This document shows positions 9,962-18,370 of a stretch of 64,000 bases of DNA, one piece after another (the stretch's first letter is position 1; each line of letters opens with the position of its first letter). Source of the stretch: Thioalkalivibrio sp. ALE14 (GTDB lineage Bacteria; Pseudomonadota; Gammaproteobacteria; Ectothiorhodospirales; Ectothiorhodospiraceae); NCBI RefSeq assembly GCF_000376845.1, contig NZ_AQXY01000025.1, positions 124,001 to 188,000 of the forward strand, given 5' to 3'. Under the pieces are notes generated by a model. That model had not been told where the DNA came from. It did not search any database and saw only the letters and a list, made by a program, of their open reading frames with translations. The position numbers and the translations under genes are program-made.

Positions 9962-10254
9962 CGATCCGACTCGAACTCCCCGTGGGTCCAGGTCCGTTGC
10001 GCCACCATGTGCGCGGCGGTGGTCCCCGCCGCCAGCACCAGTACCCAGATCAGCAGCAGCTTGAGGATGTCCGCCGGACCGCTGGCCTGGAACATCAGCC
10101 CGAGTACCACCAGCCCGAGCCCGACGTTGTCGGCCTTGGTCAACGCATGCAGGCGCGAGTAGACGTCCGGAAAGCGCAGCAGCCCGGCGGTGCCGGCGGC
10201 GAAGAACACAAGCCCGGCCAGGACCAGGAGTACGGTCAGGGTATTAGCGATCAT
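9958..10254 (-). CDS. mrpG: Na+/H+ antiporter subunit MrpG
   Basis: This is a small inner-membrane subunit of 98 residues with three helices. The family signature GLLRFPDVYSRLHALTKADN lies between the first two helices. The start ATG 10254 lies 11 bases inside the end of the MrpF gene, and its stop overlaps the next start by four bases. The polar C terminus (residues 85-98) is cytoplasmic by the positive-inside expectation. It is a required accessory subunit of Mrp complexes. Confidence 0.93.
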   Translation of the reverse strand: MIANTLTVLLVLAGLVFFAAGTAGLLRFPDVYSRLHALTKADNVGLGLVVLGLMFQASGPADILKLLLIWVLVLAAGTTAAHMVAQRTWTHGEFESDR

Positions 10255-10570
10255 CGTTCGGCTCCCTTGATTCCGTGGACTCGGGATGCTGGCGGTGGGT
10301 CGGGGTATCCGGCGGTTCCGGCAGGCCGTGCTGGCGGACGAAGGCCACGGCCGCGACCACCGCCAGCAGCGCAAAGACCAGCGCCACATCCACCAGGGCG
10401 GATTCCTCCAGTGCCAGCGACAGCAACAGCAGGATCGTCACCCCGGTGGTGCCGAACAACTGGGCGGCCAGCATGCGGTCGCCGGAGCCCGGGCCGCGCA
10501 GCACGCGGATCAGCCCCAGAAGGATGGTGCCGAGCAGGAACAGGGCAGCGGCCAGGTAGAAGACACTCAT
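10244..10570 (-). CDS. mrpF: Na+/H+ antiporter subunit MrpF
   Basis: This small inner-membrane subunit has 108 residues. Three helices carry the family pattern LIRVLRGPGSGDRMLAAQL between TM1 and TM2, followed by ALEESALVDVALVFALLAVV. The aspartate-containing GDR motif and the DVALVFALL segment are conserved in MrpF/MnhF. The C-terminal 30 residues are hydrophilic and rich in Pro, His and Glu. The gene starts four bases inside the end of mrpE. Confidence 0.93.
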   Translation of the reverse strand: MSVFYLAAALFLLGTILLGLIRVLRGPGSGDRMLAAQLFGTTGVTILLLLSLALEESALVDVALVFALLAVVAAVAFVRQHGLPEPPDTPTHRQHPESTESREPNDDR

Positions 10571-11130
10571 GAGGTCGCCCCGTTGTCATCGGCGTGGCGG
10601 TCACGCGGGTCGCGGAATGCCGCACGGATCCGTTGTTCCAGGGTCATCAGCGCCCCGTGGGTGTCGGCGTCGCAGTCCAGTACGTGCAGGGTCAGCAGGC
10701 GACCCTCCAGGCGCACGCTGAGCGTGCCGGGCAGCAGGCTGACCACCGCCATGAACAGGGTCAGGGGCGGGCCGTGGGCCAGTTCCGTGCGGTAGGTCAG
10801 GAAGTCCGGCTGGATCGGCAAGCGCGGGTCCAGGGCGCGGCGGGCGACGTCCAGTCCGCCGAGGAACGAGCTCCGCAGGAAGAACCCCAGCAGGCCCGGA
10901 AGCGCGGAGGGTCGCAACGGCAGTGGCCGCCCGGCCGGCAGCAGCAGGCTCGCGACCGCGGCCAGGACGATGGCGAGCAGGGCCAGGGGTTCCAGCAGTG
11001 CGGCGCTGCCGGCCAGGATCCACCAGAGCAGTGCGGCGGCGACCGCGGTGGCCAGTGCCCGGCGGGCCCGCGACCGACCGCGACCGGCGAACGTTCGGCG
11101 GGCCGGGGTCGGAGTCGAGGCGCGCGCCAT
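10567..11130 (-). CDS. mrpE: Na+/H+ antiporter subunit MrpE
   Basis: This inner-membrane protein of 187 residues has a basic N-terminal tail (residues 1-25), two hydrophobic segments and then the MrpE cytoplasmic domain. Family features are FFLRSSFLGGLDVARRALDP, TLFMAVVSLLPGTLSVRLEG and LTLHVLD. It is the first true mrp gene of the operon, 32 bases after the IalB-like gene at 11163 and probably transcribed with it. The order E-F-G-(B)-C-D differs from the A-to-G order of Bacillus operons. Confidence 0.92.
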   Translation of the reverse strand: MARASTPTPARRTFAGRGRSRARRALATAVAAALLWWILAGSAALLEPLALLAIVLAAVASLLLPAGRPLPLRPSALPGLLGFFLRSSFLGGLDVARRALDPRLPIQPDFLTYRTELAHGPPLTLFMAVVSLLPGTLSVRLEGRLLTLHVLDCDADTHGALMTLEQRIRAAFRDPRDRHADDNGATS

Positions 11131-11162
11131 CGCGTGATCGCCGGGCGGGTCGTTGGCGGAGG

Positions 11163-11702
11163 TTATTGCAGTTGGTTGCTGGCGTCGGTGAAGCCCATCA
11201 GGGATACGTCAAAGACGAAGGGCTGTTCCTGATGCAGGGCACGGAAGGCGACGGTCAGGGCCTGGCCGCCGCGCAGCTCGCTCATCTGGTTGCTGTTCAG
11301 TTCGCGCCCGGCGACGCAGCCCTGCTGCACGCAGGTCACGTAGCCCGCGTCCATCTCCTCGCCCGCATCGTCCACCTGCATGCGGATACCGGGGCGCAGG
11401 TCCACGCCCAGCGGCACCAGGATCTCGATGATGTGCTGGTCGCCCTCGCGGCGCACGGTGGCCTGCAGGAACAGCCCCTGCGCCTGCTCGTCCTGGATCT
11501 CCAGCGTCTGCTGCATCCGGCAGCGCTCGCCCTGTGGCGTCTCGATACAGGCGACCTCCCAGTCCTGGTGGATTGTGGTCTCCGGCTCCTGCTGCTGCAT
11601 TTGTTGCTGCATCTGCGGGTCGGCCTGCTGGGCGAGCGCCAGGCCGGGCAGGAGGAGAAACAGGGCCGGGGTCAGGCCCGCGCGCAGGGGGCGGATAGTC
11701 AT
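11163..11702 (-). CDS. IalB-like secreted protein (invasion-associated locus B family)
   Basis: This is a 179-residue exported protein. The start ATG 11702 is preceded by a GGAG site and gives a signal peptide ending LALAQQA; an in-frame ATG further upstream would add a polar leader with no function in sight. A Gln/Met-rich linker (about residues 25-38) precedes the domain. The IalB-family features visible are WEVACIETPQGERCRMQQ, a paired cysteine further on (GYVTCVQQGCVAG), and a C-terminal strand with VSLMGFTDA. It lies 32 bases before mrpE, suggesting co-transcription, but its link with the antiporter is unknown. IalB proteins have no established biochemical activity. Confidence 0.82.
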   Translation of the reverse strand: MTIRPLRAGLTPALFLLLPGLALAQQADPQMQQQMQQQEPETTIHQDWEVACIETPQGERCRMQQTLEIQDEQAQGLFLQATVRREGDQHIIEILVPLGVDLRPGIRMQVDDAGEEMDAGYVTCVQQGCVAGRELNSNQMSELRGGQALTVAFRALHQEQPFVFDVSLMGFTDASNQLQ

Positions 11703-11849
11703 TCGGTGTGCTCCGGAACATGTATTCAGCCGTACAGAATGGCTAATGGCGGCCCTCGGTGGCAACCGTGGCCGGGGACAATAGAGACCGTGCTGGCTGA
11801 TGCATGTTCCCCATGCAGGGGCTTGAGAAGTGTCTCGTAGCCCTCGATG

Positions 11850-14759
11850 TCAGCGCGGTGGGTTGTGCATTGCAAACAGTTCCTCCAGGGGCTGCGGGCG
11901 GTGCAGCCCGTAGCCCTGGGCGAAGTCCACGTTCAGCTCGCGCAGGCGGGCGATGGTTGATGCGTCTTCGGCAAACTCGGCGATCGTTTTCTTGTCGAGC
12001 AGGTGACCGATGTTGTTGATATTGCCCACCAGGGCATCGTTGACCGGGTCGGTGGCGATGTTGCGCACGAAGCTTCCGTCGATCTTCAGGTAGTCCACCG
12101 GCAGGGTCTTCAGATAGGCGAACGACGACAGCCCGGAGCCGAAGTCGTCCAGCGCGAAGCGACAGCCCATGCCGCGCAACTCGCGGATGAAGCGCATCGC
12201 CGCCTGCAGGTTGGAGATCGCTGCGGTTTCGGTGACCTCGAAGCAGAAGATCTCGCCGGGCAGCTGGTGCAGGCTCAGCTGGTTGCGGATGAATGGCAGC
12301 AGGGTCTCGTCACTCAGGGTCGCGCCGGAGAGGTTGACTGCGCAGTGCTCGATGCTTGCGGGGCCGTGCACGCGGATGTGGTCAGCCACCATGGAGAAGG
12401 TCCGGGTGATGATCCAGCGGTCGACGATGGAGATCAGGTCAAAGCGTTCGGCGGCCGGCAGGAAGACCCCGGGGGGGATCAACTCGTCGTCCTGGCTCCG
12501 CAGGCGCACGAGCACCTCGAAGGAGAGTCCCGCGGGCGGTGCGCCGGAGTCGGGCTCGGCCAGTGGGTGAATCATCTGGGCAAACAGCACCAGGCGCCCC
12601 TGTTCGACGGCGTCGGAGATCTGTGTGGCCCAGTCCATCTCGCGCCGGTGCTGCTGCAGGTCCTGATCCTCCGGGCGGAAGATATGCGAGCGCCGTCGGC
12701 CGGCGTTCTTGGCCGCGTAGACCGCGATGTCGGCATCGGCGAGCAGCTGGTTCATGCTGCGCTCGCCGGGTTGGAACTCGATGATGCCGATGGAGGCGCT
12801 GATGCGGAACACGCGGTCTTCCCAGGCAAAGCGCAGTTCGTCCAGGACCGTATGGATGGCGTTGGCGATGCGGTCGGCGTGGGCGATGTCGCAGTGCGTG
12901 AGGATGATGCCGAACTCGTCGCCCCCAAGGCGGGCGAGCAGGTCGGTTTCGCGCACCTGATCCAGCATCAGTTCGCCGACCTGGCGGATCATCTGATCCC
13001 CGGCGACGTGGCCGGCGACATCGTTCACGACCTTGAACTGGTCGAGGTCGATGTACAGCAGGGTATGGTTTTCGTGCCCCTTCTGGCTTTCCGGGTAGCG
13101 CGCCAGCTGTTCCAGGCGCTGCTCGAAGGCGTGGCGGTTGGGCAGCCCGGTCAGGGCATCGTGGGTGGCCTGCCAGCTGAGCTGGTTGGCCAGCTCGCGC
13201 GCCTGGGTCACGTCATGGAACACCAGCACCACACCCACGATCTCGCCGTCCCGGTCGCGGATCGGCGCGGCCGAGTCCTCGATCGCGAATTCCTGCCCGT
13301 CCTTGCGCAGCAGCATGGTGTGGTTGGCCAGTCCGACGATCCGACCTTCCTTGAGGCAACGCTCGACCGGGTTGACCGCCGGTTTGCGGGTGATCTCGTT
13401 GAGGATGTTGAATACTCGCGTCAGCGGTTCACCGGTGGCGGCATCGGTGGTCCAGCCGGTCAGGTACTCCGCGATCGGGTTCAGGAACGTGACTCGGCCC
13501 CGGGTATCGGTGGTGATGACGCCGTCGCCGATGGAGGCGAGCGTGACCTGGGCGTATTCCTTTTCGCGGAACAGGGCCGCCTCGGCGCGCTTGGTCGCGG
13601 TGATGTCCTGCACGATGCCGTACATGCGCCGGGGCTGGCCGTCCGCGTCGCGCAGCACGTCGCCGCTCCCGAGCAGCCAGCGTTCGTCGCCATCGCGTGT
13701 GAGCACGCGGTGCTCGATGCTGTAGGCGGTACCCTGCTCGAGGGACTGCTCCACCGCGGCCTGGACCCGCGCACGGTCGTCGGGATGGACCCGCTCCAGG
13801 TAATGCTCGAAAGTGACCTCCGTCGTGTCCTCCGGCAGATCGAACAGCTGGTAGGTCGGACGGGTCCAGACCAGTTCGCCGCTGGCGATATCCCATTCCC
13901 AGGTGCCAACGCCGGAGAAGGCCTGGGCCAGATACAGCCGCTGCTCGCTTTCGCGCAGGCGCGCCTGTTCCTGCACCAGGCCATCGGCCATACGGTCGAA
14001 GGCGCGTGCCAGTCGGCCGATCTCGTCGCGCCCGGTGACCCCGGCACGCTGGTGGTGCTCGCCGCCGGCGATCTGCTCCGCGGTCCGGCTCAGGCGGCTC
14101 AGGCGCCGCCCCAGTGCCTGGTAGATCAACCACCACAGCGCGGCGAGTGCTGCGATAAGGATCGGCGCGAGCAGCAGCGCCGAGTTCAGGGCCGCGGTGC
14201 GCGCCTGCCGGAAAGGCAGCGACAGATCCCATGCGAGGATGACCGCGCCCGAGGGGCTGCGCCCCAGGTCCACCAGAGGCCCGGTGAACTGCAGCGGCGC
14301 CACCGCGATCAGGGTGTTCTCGCCCGCGACATGGCGCACCTTGGCGGCGCGGCGGTCGCGGGCGTCGGTCAGCAGAGTGCGCAGCGGGTCGGCCAGCGCG
14401 GCCATGGGTTCGGCGTCCAGGGTCTCCGCGAGCGGGCGTTCGCGCATGCCGCGATTCAGGGCGGCGAGGTAGTGCTCGCGTTCATCGACCACCCCGGCCA
14501 GGCGGACCCGGATATCGACATTGAGCGCCGCGATCTCGTCCTGAATGGCCTGCGTGCCGTTGTCTGCCAGGTGGTTCTGGACGATGCGCTGCATGCGGCT
14601 GATCTCGGTCGCCAGTTCGCGTTCGGCGTTCTCGAGGATGCCGCGCTGCTGGTTGTGGATCAGGGTCAGGGTGTAGAGGGTGCCGAGGACGAGTGCCACC
14701 ACCAGCAGGAAAAGCGGCAGCGTGGTGTTGATCGGATAGCGGAACAGGCCCTGCCACAT
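11850..14759 (-). CDS. membrane PAS-GGDEF-EAL c-di-GMP turnover protein
   Basis: This 969-residue inner-membrane signalling protein has TM1 at about 13-33, a periplasmic domain to about 190, TM2 at about 192-213, HAMP at about 214-265, PAS at about 280-395 and 400-520, GGDEF at about 530-690 and EAL at about 700-960. The GGDEF motif is intact (RLGGDEFG, residues 611-617), with an inhibitory-site-like RETD at 603-606. In the EAL domain the name motif reads EVL, but NLSG, EVTE, DDFGSG, LKIDGSF and the late glutamate (AEFAED) are all present. Phosphodiesterase activity is therefore possible. The start overlaps the stop of the solute-binding protein gene as ATGA, so the binding protein may supply the periplasmic signal. 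Whether it makes or breaks c-di-GMP cannot be told from sequence. Confidence 0.93.
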   Translation of the reverse strand: MWQGLFRYPINTTLPLFLLVVALVLGTLYTLTLIHNQQRGILENAERELATEISRMQRIVQNHLADNGTQAIQDEIAALNVDIRVRLAGVVDEREHYLAALNRGMRERPLAETLDAEPMAALADPLRTLLTDARDRRAAKVRHVAGENTLIAVAPLQFTGPLVDLGRSPSGAVILAWDLSLPFRQARTAALNSALLLAPILIAALAALWWLIYQALGRRLSRLSRTAEQIAGGEHHQRAGVTGRDEIGRLARAFDRMADGLVQEQARLRESEQRLYLAQAFSGVGTWEWDIASGELVWTRPTYQLFDLPEDTTEVTFEHYLERVHPDDRARVQAAVEQSLEQGTAYSIEHRVLTRDGDERWLLGSGDVLRDADGQPRRMYGIVQDITATKRAEAALFREKEYAQVTLASIGDGVITTDTRGRVTFLNPIAEYLTGWTTDAATGEPLTRVFNILNEITRKPAVNPVERCLKEGRIVGLANHTMLLRKDGQEFAIEDSAAPIRDRDGEIVGVVLVFHDVTQARELANQLSWQATHDALTGLPNRHAFEQRLEQLARYPESQKGHENHTLLYIDLDQFKVVNDVAGHVAGDQMIRQVGELMLDQVRETDLLARLGGDEFGIILTHCDIAHADRIANAIHTVLDELRFAWEDRVFRISASIGIIEFQPGERSMNQLLADADIAVYAAKNAGRRRSHIFRPEDQDLQQHRREMDWATQISDAVEQGRLVLFAQMIHPLAEPDSGAPPAGLSFEVLVRLRSQDDELIPPGVFLPAAERFDLISIVDRWIITRTFSMVADHIRVHGPASIEHCAVNLSGATLSDETLLPFIRNQLSLHQLPGEIFCFEVTETAAISNLQAAMRFIRELRGMGCRFALDDFGSGLSSFAYLKTLPVDYLKIDGSFVRNIATDPVNDALVGNINNIGHLLDKKTIAEFAEDASTIARLRELNVDFAQGYGLHRPQPLEELFAMHNPPR

Positions 14760-15796
14760 CAGCCGTCTTCCGATGGCGGGCAGCCCGCCGCCTGCAGAAT
14801 GCGGTCATCGAACAGTCGTTCCAGCTCCACCTCGCGCTCCAGCAGGCCCTGCTGCTGCATCAGGGTGGCCAGGCGCTTGCTGCTGGTGCGCAGGGATTCA
14901 CCGTCGTCGGCCAGGGCTGTGCAGTTTTCCGCGCGCGAGGGAAAGCGGACCCCGGCCAGTGCACCCGCCAGTTCCTCCGCGCTGAGGTCGCTGTACCGGG
15001 CCATGGCGGCCTTTGCGGGTTCCGGGTCGGTATGCAGATATTCGAGCGTTCCAAACCAGGCATCCACCAGCTGCCGGAGATGTCGCGGGTGGTCGTCGAG
15101 CGCTTGGCGCTGGATCACCAGGACATCGATAATCTCGCCCGGGATCCGGGTGCTGTCGAACAGCTCCTCGGCACCGGCATTCAGCAGCCGGGTGCGGATC
15201 GGCTCGAAGGTCGCCAGGGCGTCGACCTCTCCGCCGTGGAAGGCCTCCTCGTGGCGCCCCGCATCTACGCGCACGATATTGACTCTCTCGCGGTCGATGC
15301 CGCCGTGGTCCAGGCCGCGAGCGAGCAGGTAGGCGGTGGCGGCATCATTCTCGACCCCGATGCGGCGGCCCTCCAGGTCGGCCATGCGGGTGATGCCCGG
15401 CTGCGCCAGGATGGTGTCGCCGCCATGGGAATAGTCCAGCAGCAGGATGACGCGGATATCGTGGCCCTCGGCGCGCAGCAGCAAAGCCTCGTCCAGGGTC
15501 AGGGCGGCGGCGTCGACATTGCCGTTGCGAAAGGCGCGCAGGGACTCCACGTTCGAGCTGAAGCGGGCGAGGCGAATCTCGTCGCTGGGAAGCCTGCCCT
15601 CGGAGGCGGCCAGGTGGAGGGGCTGGTAGCCGATCCACTCGATGGTGGCCACTCGCAGCGGGGTCTCCTGGGAGCCACCACAGCCGAGCAGCAACAGCGG
15701 CAGCAGCAGAACGAGCACGGCGAGACCACAGCGCCAGCGGGTGCGTGCGCTCGCTCTACGCTGGCGGGCAGGGATCGCCGCTCCGGGTGCGATCAT
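14759..15796 (-). CDS. ABC-type solute-binding lipoprotein (NMT1/nitrate/taurine-like)
   Basis: This 345-residue protein has a lipoprotein signal (hydrophobic stretch then LLLGCGGS, lipidated Cys at about residue 39). It is followed by a periplasmic binding fold of the NMT1/SsuA type (RVATIEWIGYQPLHLAAS, then GNVDAAALTLDEALLL and GRRIGVENDAATAYLLARGL). The start ATG 15796 has a strong AGGGAGGGG site. No permease or ATPase gene is nearby; instead its stop overlaps the start of the GGDEF-EAL gene as ATGA. It most likely acts as a ligand-sensing partner of that membrane protein and not as a transporter subunit. Ligand unknown. Confidence 0.85.
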   Translation of the reverse strand: MIAPGAAIPARQRRASARTRWRCGLAVLVLLLPLLLLGCGGSQETPLRVATIEWIGYQPLHLAASEGRLPSDEIRLARFSSNVESLRAFRNGNVDAAALTLDEALLLRAEGHDIRVILLLDYSHGGDTILAQPGITRMADLEGRRIGVENDAATAYLLARGLDHGGIDRERVNIVRVDAGRHEEAFHGGEVDALATFEPIRTRLLNAGAEELFDSTRIPGEIIDVLVIQRQALDDHPRHLRQLVDAWFGTLEYLHTDPEPAKAAMARYSDLSAEELAGALAGVRFPSRAENCTALADDGESLRTSSKRLATLMQQQGLLEREVELERLFDDRILQAAGCPPSEDG

Positions 15797-15876
15797 CGCT
15801 CGCCCCTCCCTGGATGAAGTCGATGGCTCACGGACAACAGTATCCGGGGGGACGATTCCCTGGTCAACGCAGGGTC

Positions 15877-17388
15877 TTATTCCCGGTTCGTGTAGCGGTC
15901 GGTGAAGGCGCAGCGGCCCTCGGGCAGCCAGTCCGGGAAGTCGTAGTAGCGCGCGAGCACCGGCTGCAAGACCTGGTCGTGGTAGGCGGCGTAGTTGAAG
16001 CCGCGGCCTTCGGCGAGGGTCCAGTCGACGCCGCGGATGGTGACTTCGCGCACGCGCACCTCGTCGAAGAAGGGCTCCACATGCGCCGGGTCCAGCTCGC
16101 CGCGGGTGGGGACGTAGAGCAGGTTGGCGCCGTCCAGGGCGCGGAAGTCGGTCAGCAGGTCGTCCTGGCGGCCATAGTGCGAGCCGGGCCCGAACACGCC
16201 GACCTCGCGGCCGGCGTAGTAGCCCAGTACCGCGGAGCGCGAGTAGCTGCGGGTGAAGACGTGCCAGTCCGCGTCGTATTCGCCCACCACCCCGGCCACC
16301 GATTCCGGGGCCAGGTAGAACACGGCGTCGGCGTAGCGGTCCTGGCCCTTCAGCCATTCCACCGGCATCAGCGCGAGGGTCAGGATCGCGACGGCGTGCA
16401 GCACCGCGAGGGCCCCGGAGAGCCAGACGCCGAGCGTCAGCGAGCGTCGGGCCAGGAACAGCGCGGGCAGCAGCAGGAAGGGCGCGAAGGCGGCGAGCCA
16501 GTGCAGCCCGATGCTCTTGAACGGGGCGAGGAGGGCAAACAGGATCAGCGGGATCAGCCCGGCGGAGAGGAACACGCCCAGCTGGTGCTCGCGGATGCCG
16601 GCGGCCAGGGCGCGCCACTGGCGGGCGTAGAACCACAGCAGCCAGGGCGTGAACAGGTAGACGAGCAGGATCGCGTAGGTGAGCCAGTTGCCGGGGTCGA
16701 AGCCGCCGTCGCCGTGCCGGTTCACGATGTTGAACATCACGTTGTACCAGCAGTTGCCCCAATTCCAGTACAGATTGAGCGCCACCGCCGGCACCACGCC
16801 GAGGAGGATCAGCAGGAGGCCGCGCCAGTGCTGCCGCGCGAACAGCAGGATGTGCAGCCCCAGCGCGATGCCCAGGAGCACCGCGAAGTACTTGGACAGG
16901 AACGCCAGCCCCAGGGCCAGCCCGGCGAGCAGGAAATAGGCCGCGCGCCCGGTGCGCAGCGCCCGCCAGGCGAGGCCGGTGGCGAGCAGGGCGAACAGGA
17001 TCAGCGGGGTGTCCGTTGCGGTAATGACCGCGATGAAGAACAGCGGCATGAACAGCGCCAGCAGCGAGACCAGGCGCGCCCGGACCGGATCGGTATGTCG
17101 CCACCAGAGAAAGACCGCAAGCGCCGGGGCCATGGAGGCGAAGATGCCCAGCGCGCGGATCGCCAGCGGGTGCTCGGTCAGCGCCAGCACCGCGGTCAGC
17201 CCCCAGCCGATCATCGGGGGGTGGTCGTAATAGCCGAGATCCGGGTTGTGGCCCCAGATCAGGAAGTAGGCCTCGTCGCCGGTGATCGGCAGGGCCCAGG
17301 CCATGCCGATCTTGACCAGCAGCACGGCCAGCAGGATCGCGCCGTAGTGACGGGCGAGCCAGGGCCAGGAGGGGGTCGCCGTGTTCAC
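15877..17388 (-). CDS. GT39-family membrane glycosyltransferase
   Basis: This 503-residue polytopic protein of the dolichyl-phosphate-mannose/ArnT-like family transfers a sugar from a polyprenyl-phosphate donor on the periplasmic side. The GDE motif in the first periplasmic loop (LPITGDEAYFLIWGHNP) and the following YDHPPMIGW are typical of GT39 catalytic loops. About 11 helices follow, then a soluble C-terminal region (about residues 340-503). It starts with GTG 17388, overlapping the HAD gene stop as GTGA. Given the DprE1/DprE2/UbiA genes upstream, the donor is probably a polyprenyl-phosphate pentose such as D-arabinofuranose. The acceptor is unknown. Confidence 0.85.
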   Translation of the reverse strand: MNTATPSWPWLARHYGAILLAVLLVKIGMAWALPITGDEAYFLIWGHNPDLGYYDHPPMIGWGLTAVLALTEHPLAIRALGIFASMAPALAVFLWWRHTDPVRARLVSLLALFMPLFFIAVITATDTPLILFALLATGLAWRALRTGRAAYFLLAGLALGLAFLSKYFAVLLGIALGLHILLFARQHWRGLLLILLGVVPAVALNLYWNWGNCWYNVMFNIVNRHGDGGFDPGNWLTYAILLVYLFTPWLLWFYARQWRALAAGIREHQLGVFLSAGLIPLILFALLAPFKSIGLHWLAAFAPFLLLPALFLARRSLTLGVWLSGALAVLHAVAILTLALMPVEWLKGQDRYADAVFYLAPESVAGVVGEYDADWHVFTRSYSRSAVLGYYAGREVGVFGPGSHYGRQDDLLTDFRALDGANLLYVPTRGELDPAHVEPFFDEVRVREVTIRGVDWTLAEGRGFNYAAYHDQVLQPVLARYYDFPDWLPEGRCAFTDRYTNRE

Positions 17389-18065
17389 TCGGGGGCGCCC
17401 TCGAGGGCGGGCCCGTGGACACGCCGGAAACGGCCCCGACGCAGCCGGTAGCCGCTGCGAGCCAGCTCCAGCATCGGCTGGTCGGCGTCCCTGTCGCCGT
17501 AGGCCGCGACCAGGTCCACCGGCTCTTCCGGGGGCAGCGTCGCGCGCCAGGCGGCGATGGCGGCCGGCTTGGCCGCGCCCCGGCAGTTGGTACCGTCGAG
17601 GCGCCCGGTCACGCGTTCGCTGTCATCGACCGCCAGGCGCGAGCTGACTACGCCGGCAAGGCCGTGGCGCTCGGCCCAGGGCTGCAGCCAGAGATCCAGC
17701 GAGGCGGACACCAGCACGCAGTCATGGCCCGCAGCCTGGTGGGCCTGGAGCGCGCGCATGCCCGCCGGGCGCAGCAGACGGTCCAGGCGGCCCTCGGCGA
17801 ACTCGCGGCCCTTGGCCTGCAGGTGGGCGAGGGTCTCGCCGGCCAGCATGCGGGTCAGCACGGCCTCCTTCGCGTCCTGGTTGGAGAGGCGCTTCAGCGC
17901 CAGGCCGGTCAGGGCGGGGAGGCAGTCCGGCAGGCGGCGCAGGAATTCCACTGTCCCCAGTGCGTGGCGCAGGAAGGGGAACAGGCTGTCGCGCCGGGTC
18001 AGGGTGCCATCAAAGTCGAACAGCACGATCTGCCGCGCGGGGCCGGGCCGGGTGGGGGCGGACAT
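17385..18065 (-). CDS. HAD-superfamily (subfamily IB) phosphatase
   Basis: This cytoplasmic phosphatase has 226 residues. Motif I is FDFDGTLTRRDSL with the nucleophilic Asp pair, motif II is VLVSASLDLWL, and the late acidic motif is AYGDRDADQPML. A helical cap lies between about residues 30 and 100. The start ATG 18065 is chosen because it fits the fold and sits just inside the inverted-repeat element boundary. In the context of a polyprenyl-phosphoribose pathway it could remove the 5-phosphate of the prenyl-phosphoribose intermediate, as proposed for NoeH in Azorhizobium. That role is inferred from neighbours only. Confidence 0.85.
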   Translation of the reverse strand: MSAPTRPGPARQIVLFDFDGTLTRRDSLFPFLRHALGTVEFLRRLPDCLPALTGLALKRLSNQDAKEAVLTRMLAGETLAHLQAKGREFAEGRLDRLLRPAGMRALQAHQAAGHDCVLVSASLDLWLQPWAERHGLAGVVSSRLAVDDSERVTGRLDGTNCRGAAKPAAIAAWRATLPPEEPVDLVAAYGDRDADQPMLELARSGYRLRRGRFRRVHGPALEGAPE

Positions 18066-18067
18066 GG

Positions 18068-18370
18068 CTAGGGAAACACTGATCCATGTACACGCTCGCG
18101 CTCGAGTCGCTTTTGCGTGCGAACAAGGCGCGGTGACTGCCGTGCAGTCATTCTGCACAAGGGAACCGCAACGCCGTTCCCACGCAAAAGCGGCCGAGCC
18201 CCTGCATTCAATCGCTTGTGGGGTTGGCACCCCAGGTTCCCCGATCCTGCGTTGCGGCGCGAAATCATCAAAAACGGGCCGGTAGAACTACTACCGGCTG
18301 CGCACCGCGCCTTGTCTCGGAAAACCTGGGGTTCCAACGCGAGTGTGTACATGGATCAGTGTTTCCCTAG
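18068..18370. mobile_element. 303-bp miniature inverted-repeat element (MITE-like) bounded by CTAG
   Basis: The two ends, 18068-18093 and 18345-18370, are perfect 26-base inverted repeats beginning CTAGGGAAACACTG. Just inside, a second inverted pair ACAAGGCGCGGTG (about 18123 and 18303) and a third pair around GTTGGCACCCCAGGT (about 18222) and its near-complement (about 18325) extend the dyad. No transposase is encoded. The outermost CTAG at each end fits a 4-bp target duplication. Removing the element and one CTAG would put the DprE2-like stop (TAG) two bases before the HAD start ATG. The element thus appears to have landed in a tight operon junction and kept the stop codon through its duplication. 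CTAG matches the YTAR target of IS701-type elements, while TA would fit IS630; the parent is not identified. Confidence 0.8.

Noticed and set aside
12003-15332. A 1109-residue open frame on the plus strand
   Set aside because: It is antisense to the GGDEF-EAL and solute-binding genes. Its composition is that of a reverse-frame shadow in high-GC DNA and it has no recognisable domain.
14759-17422. One continuous minus-strand open frame of 887 residues
   Set aside because: Only the last 345 residues make a protein with a lipoprotein signal. The rest runs out of frame through the GT39 gene.
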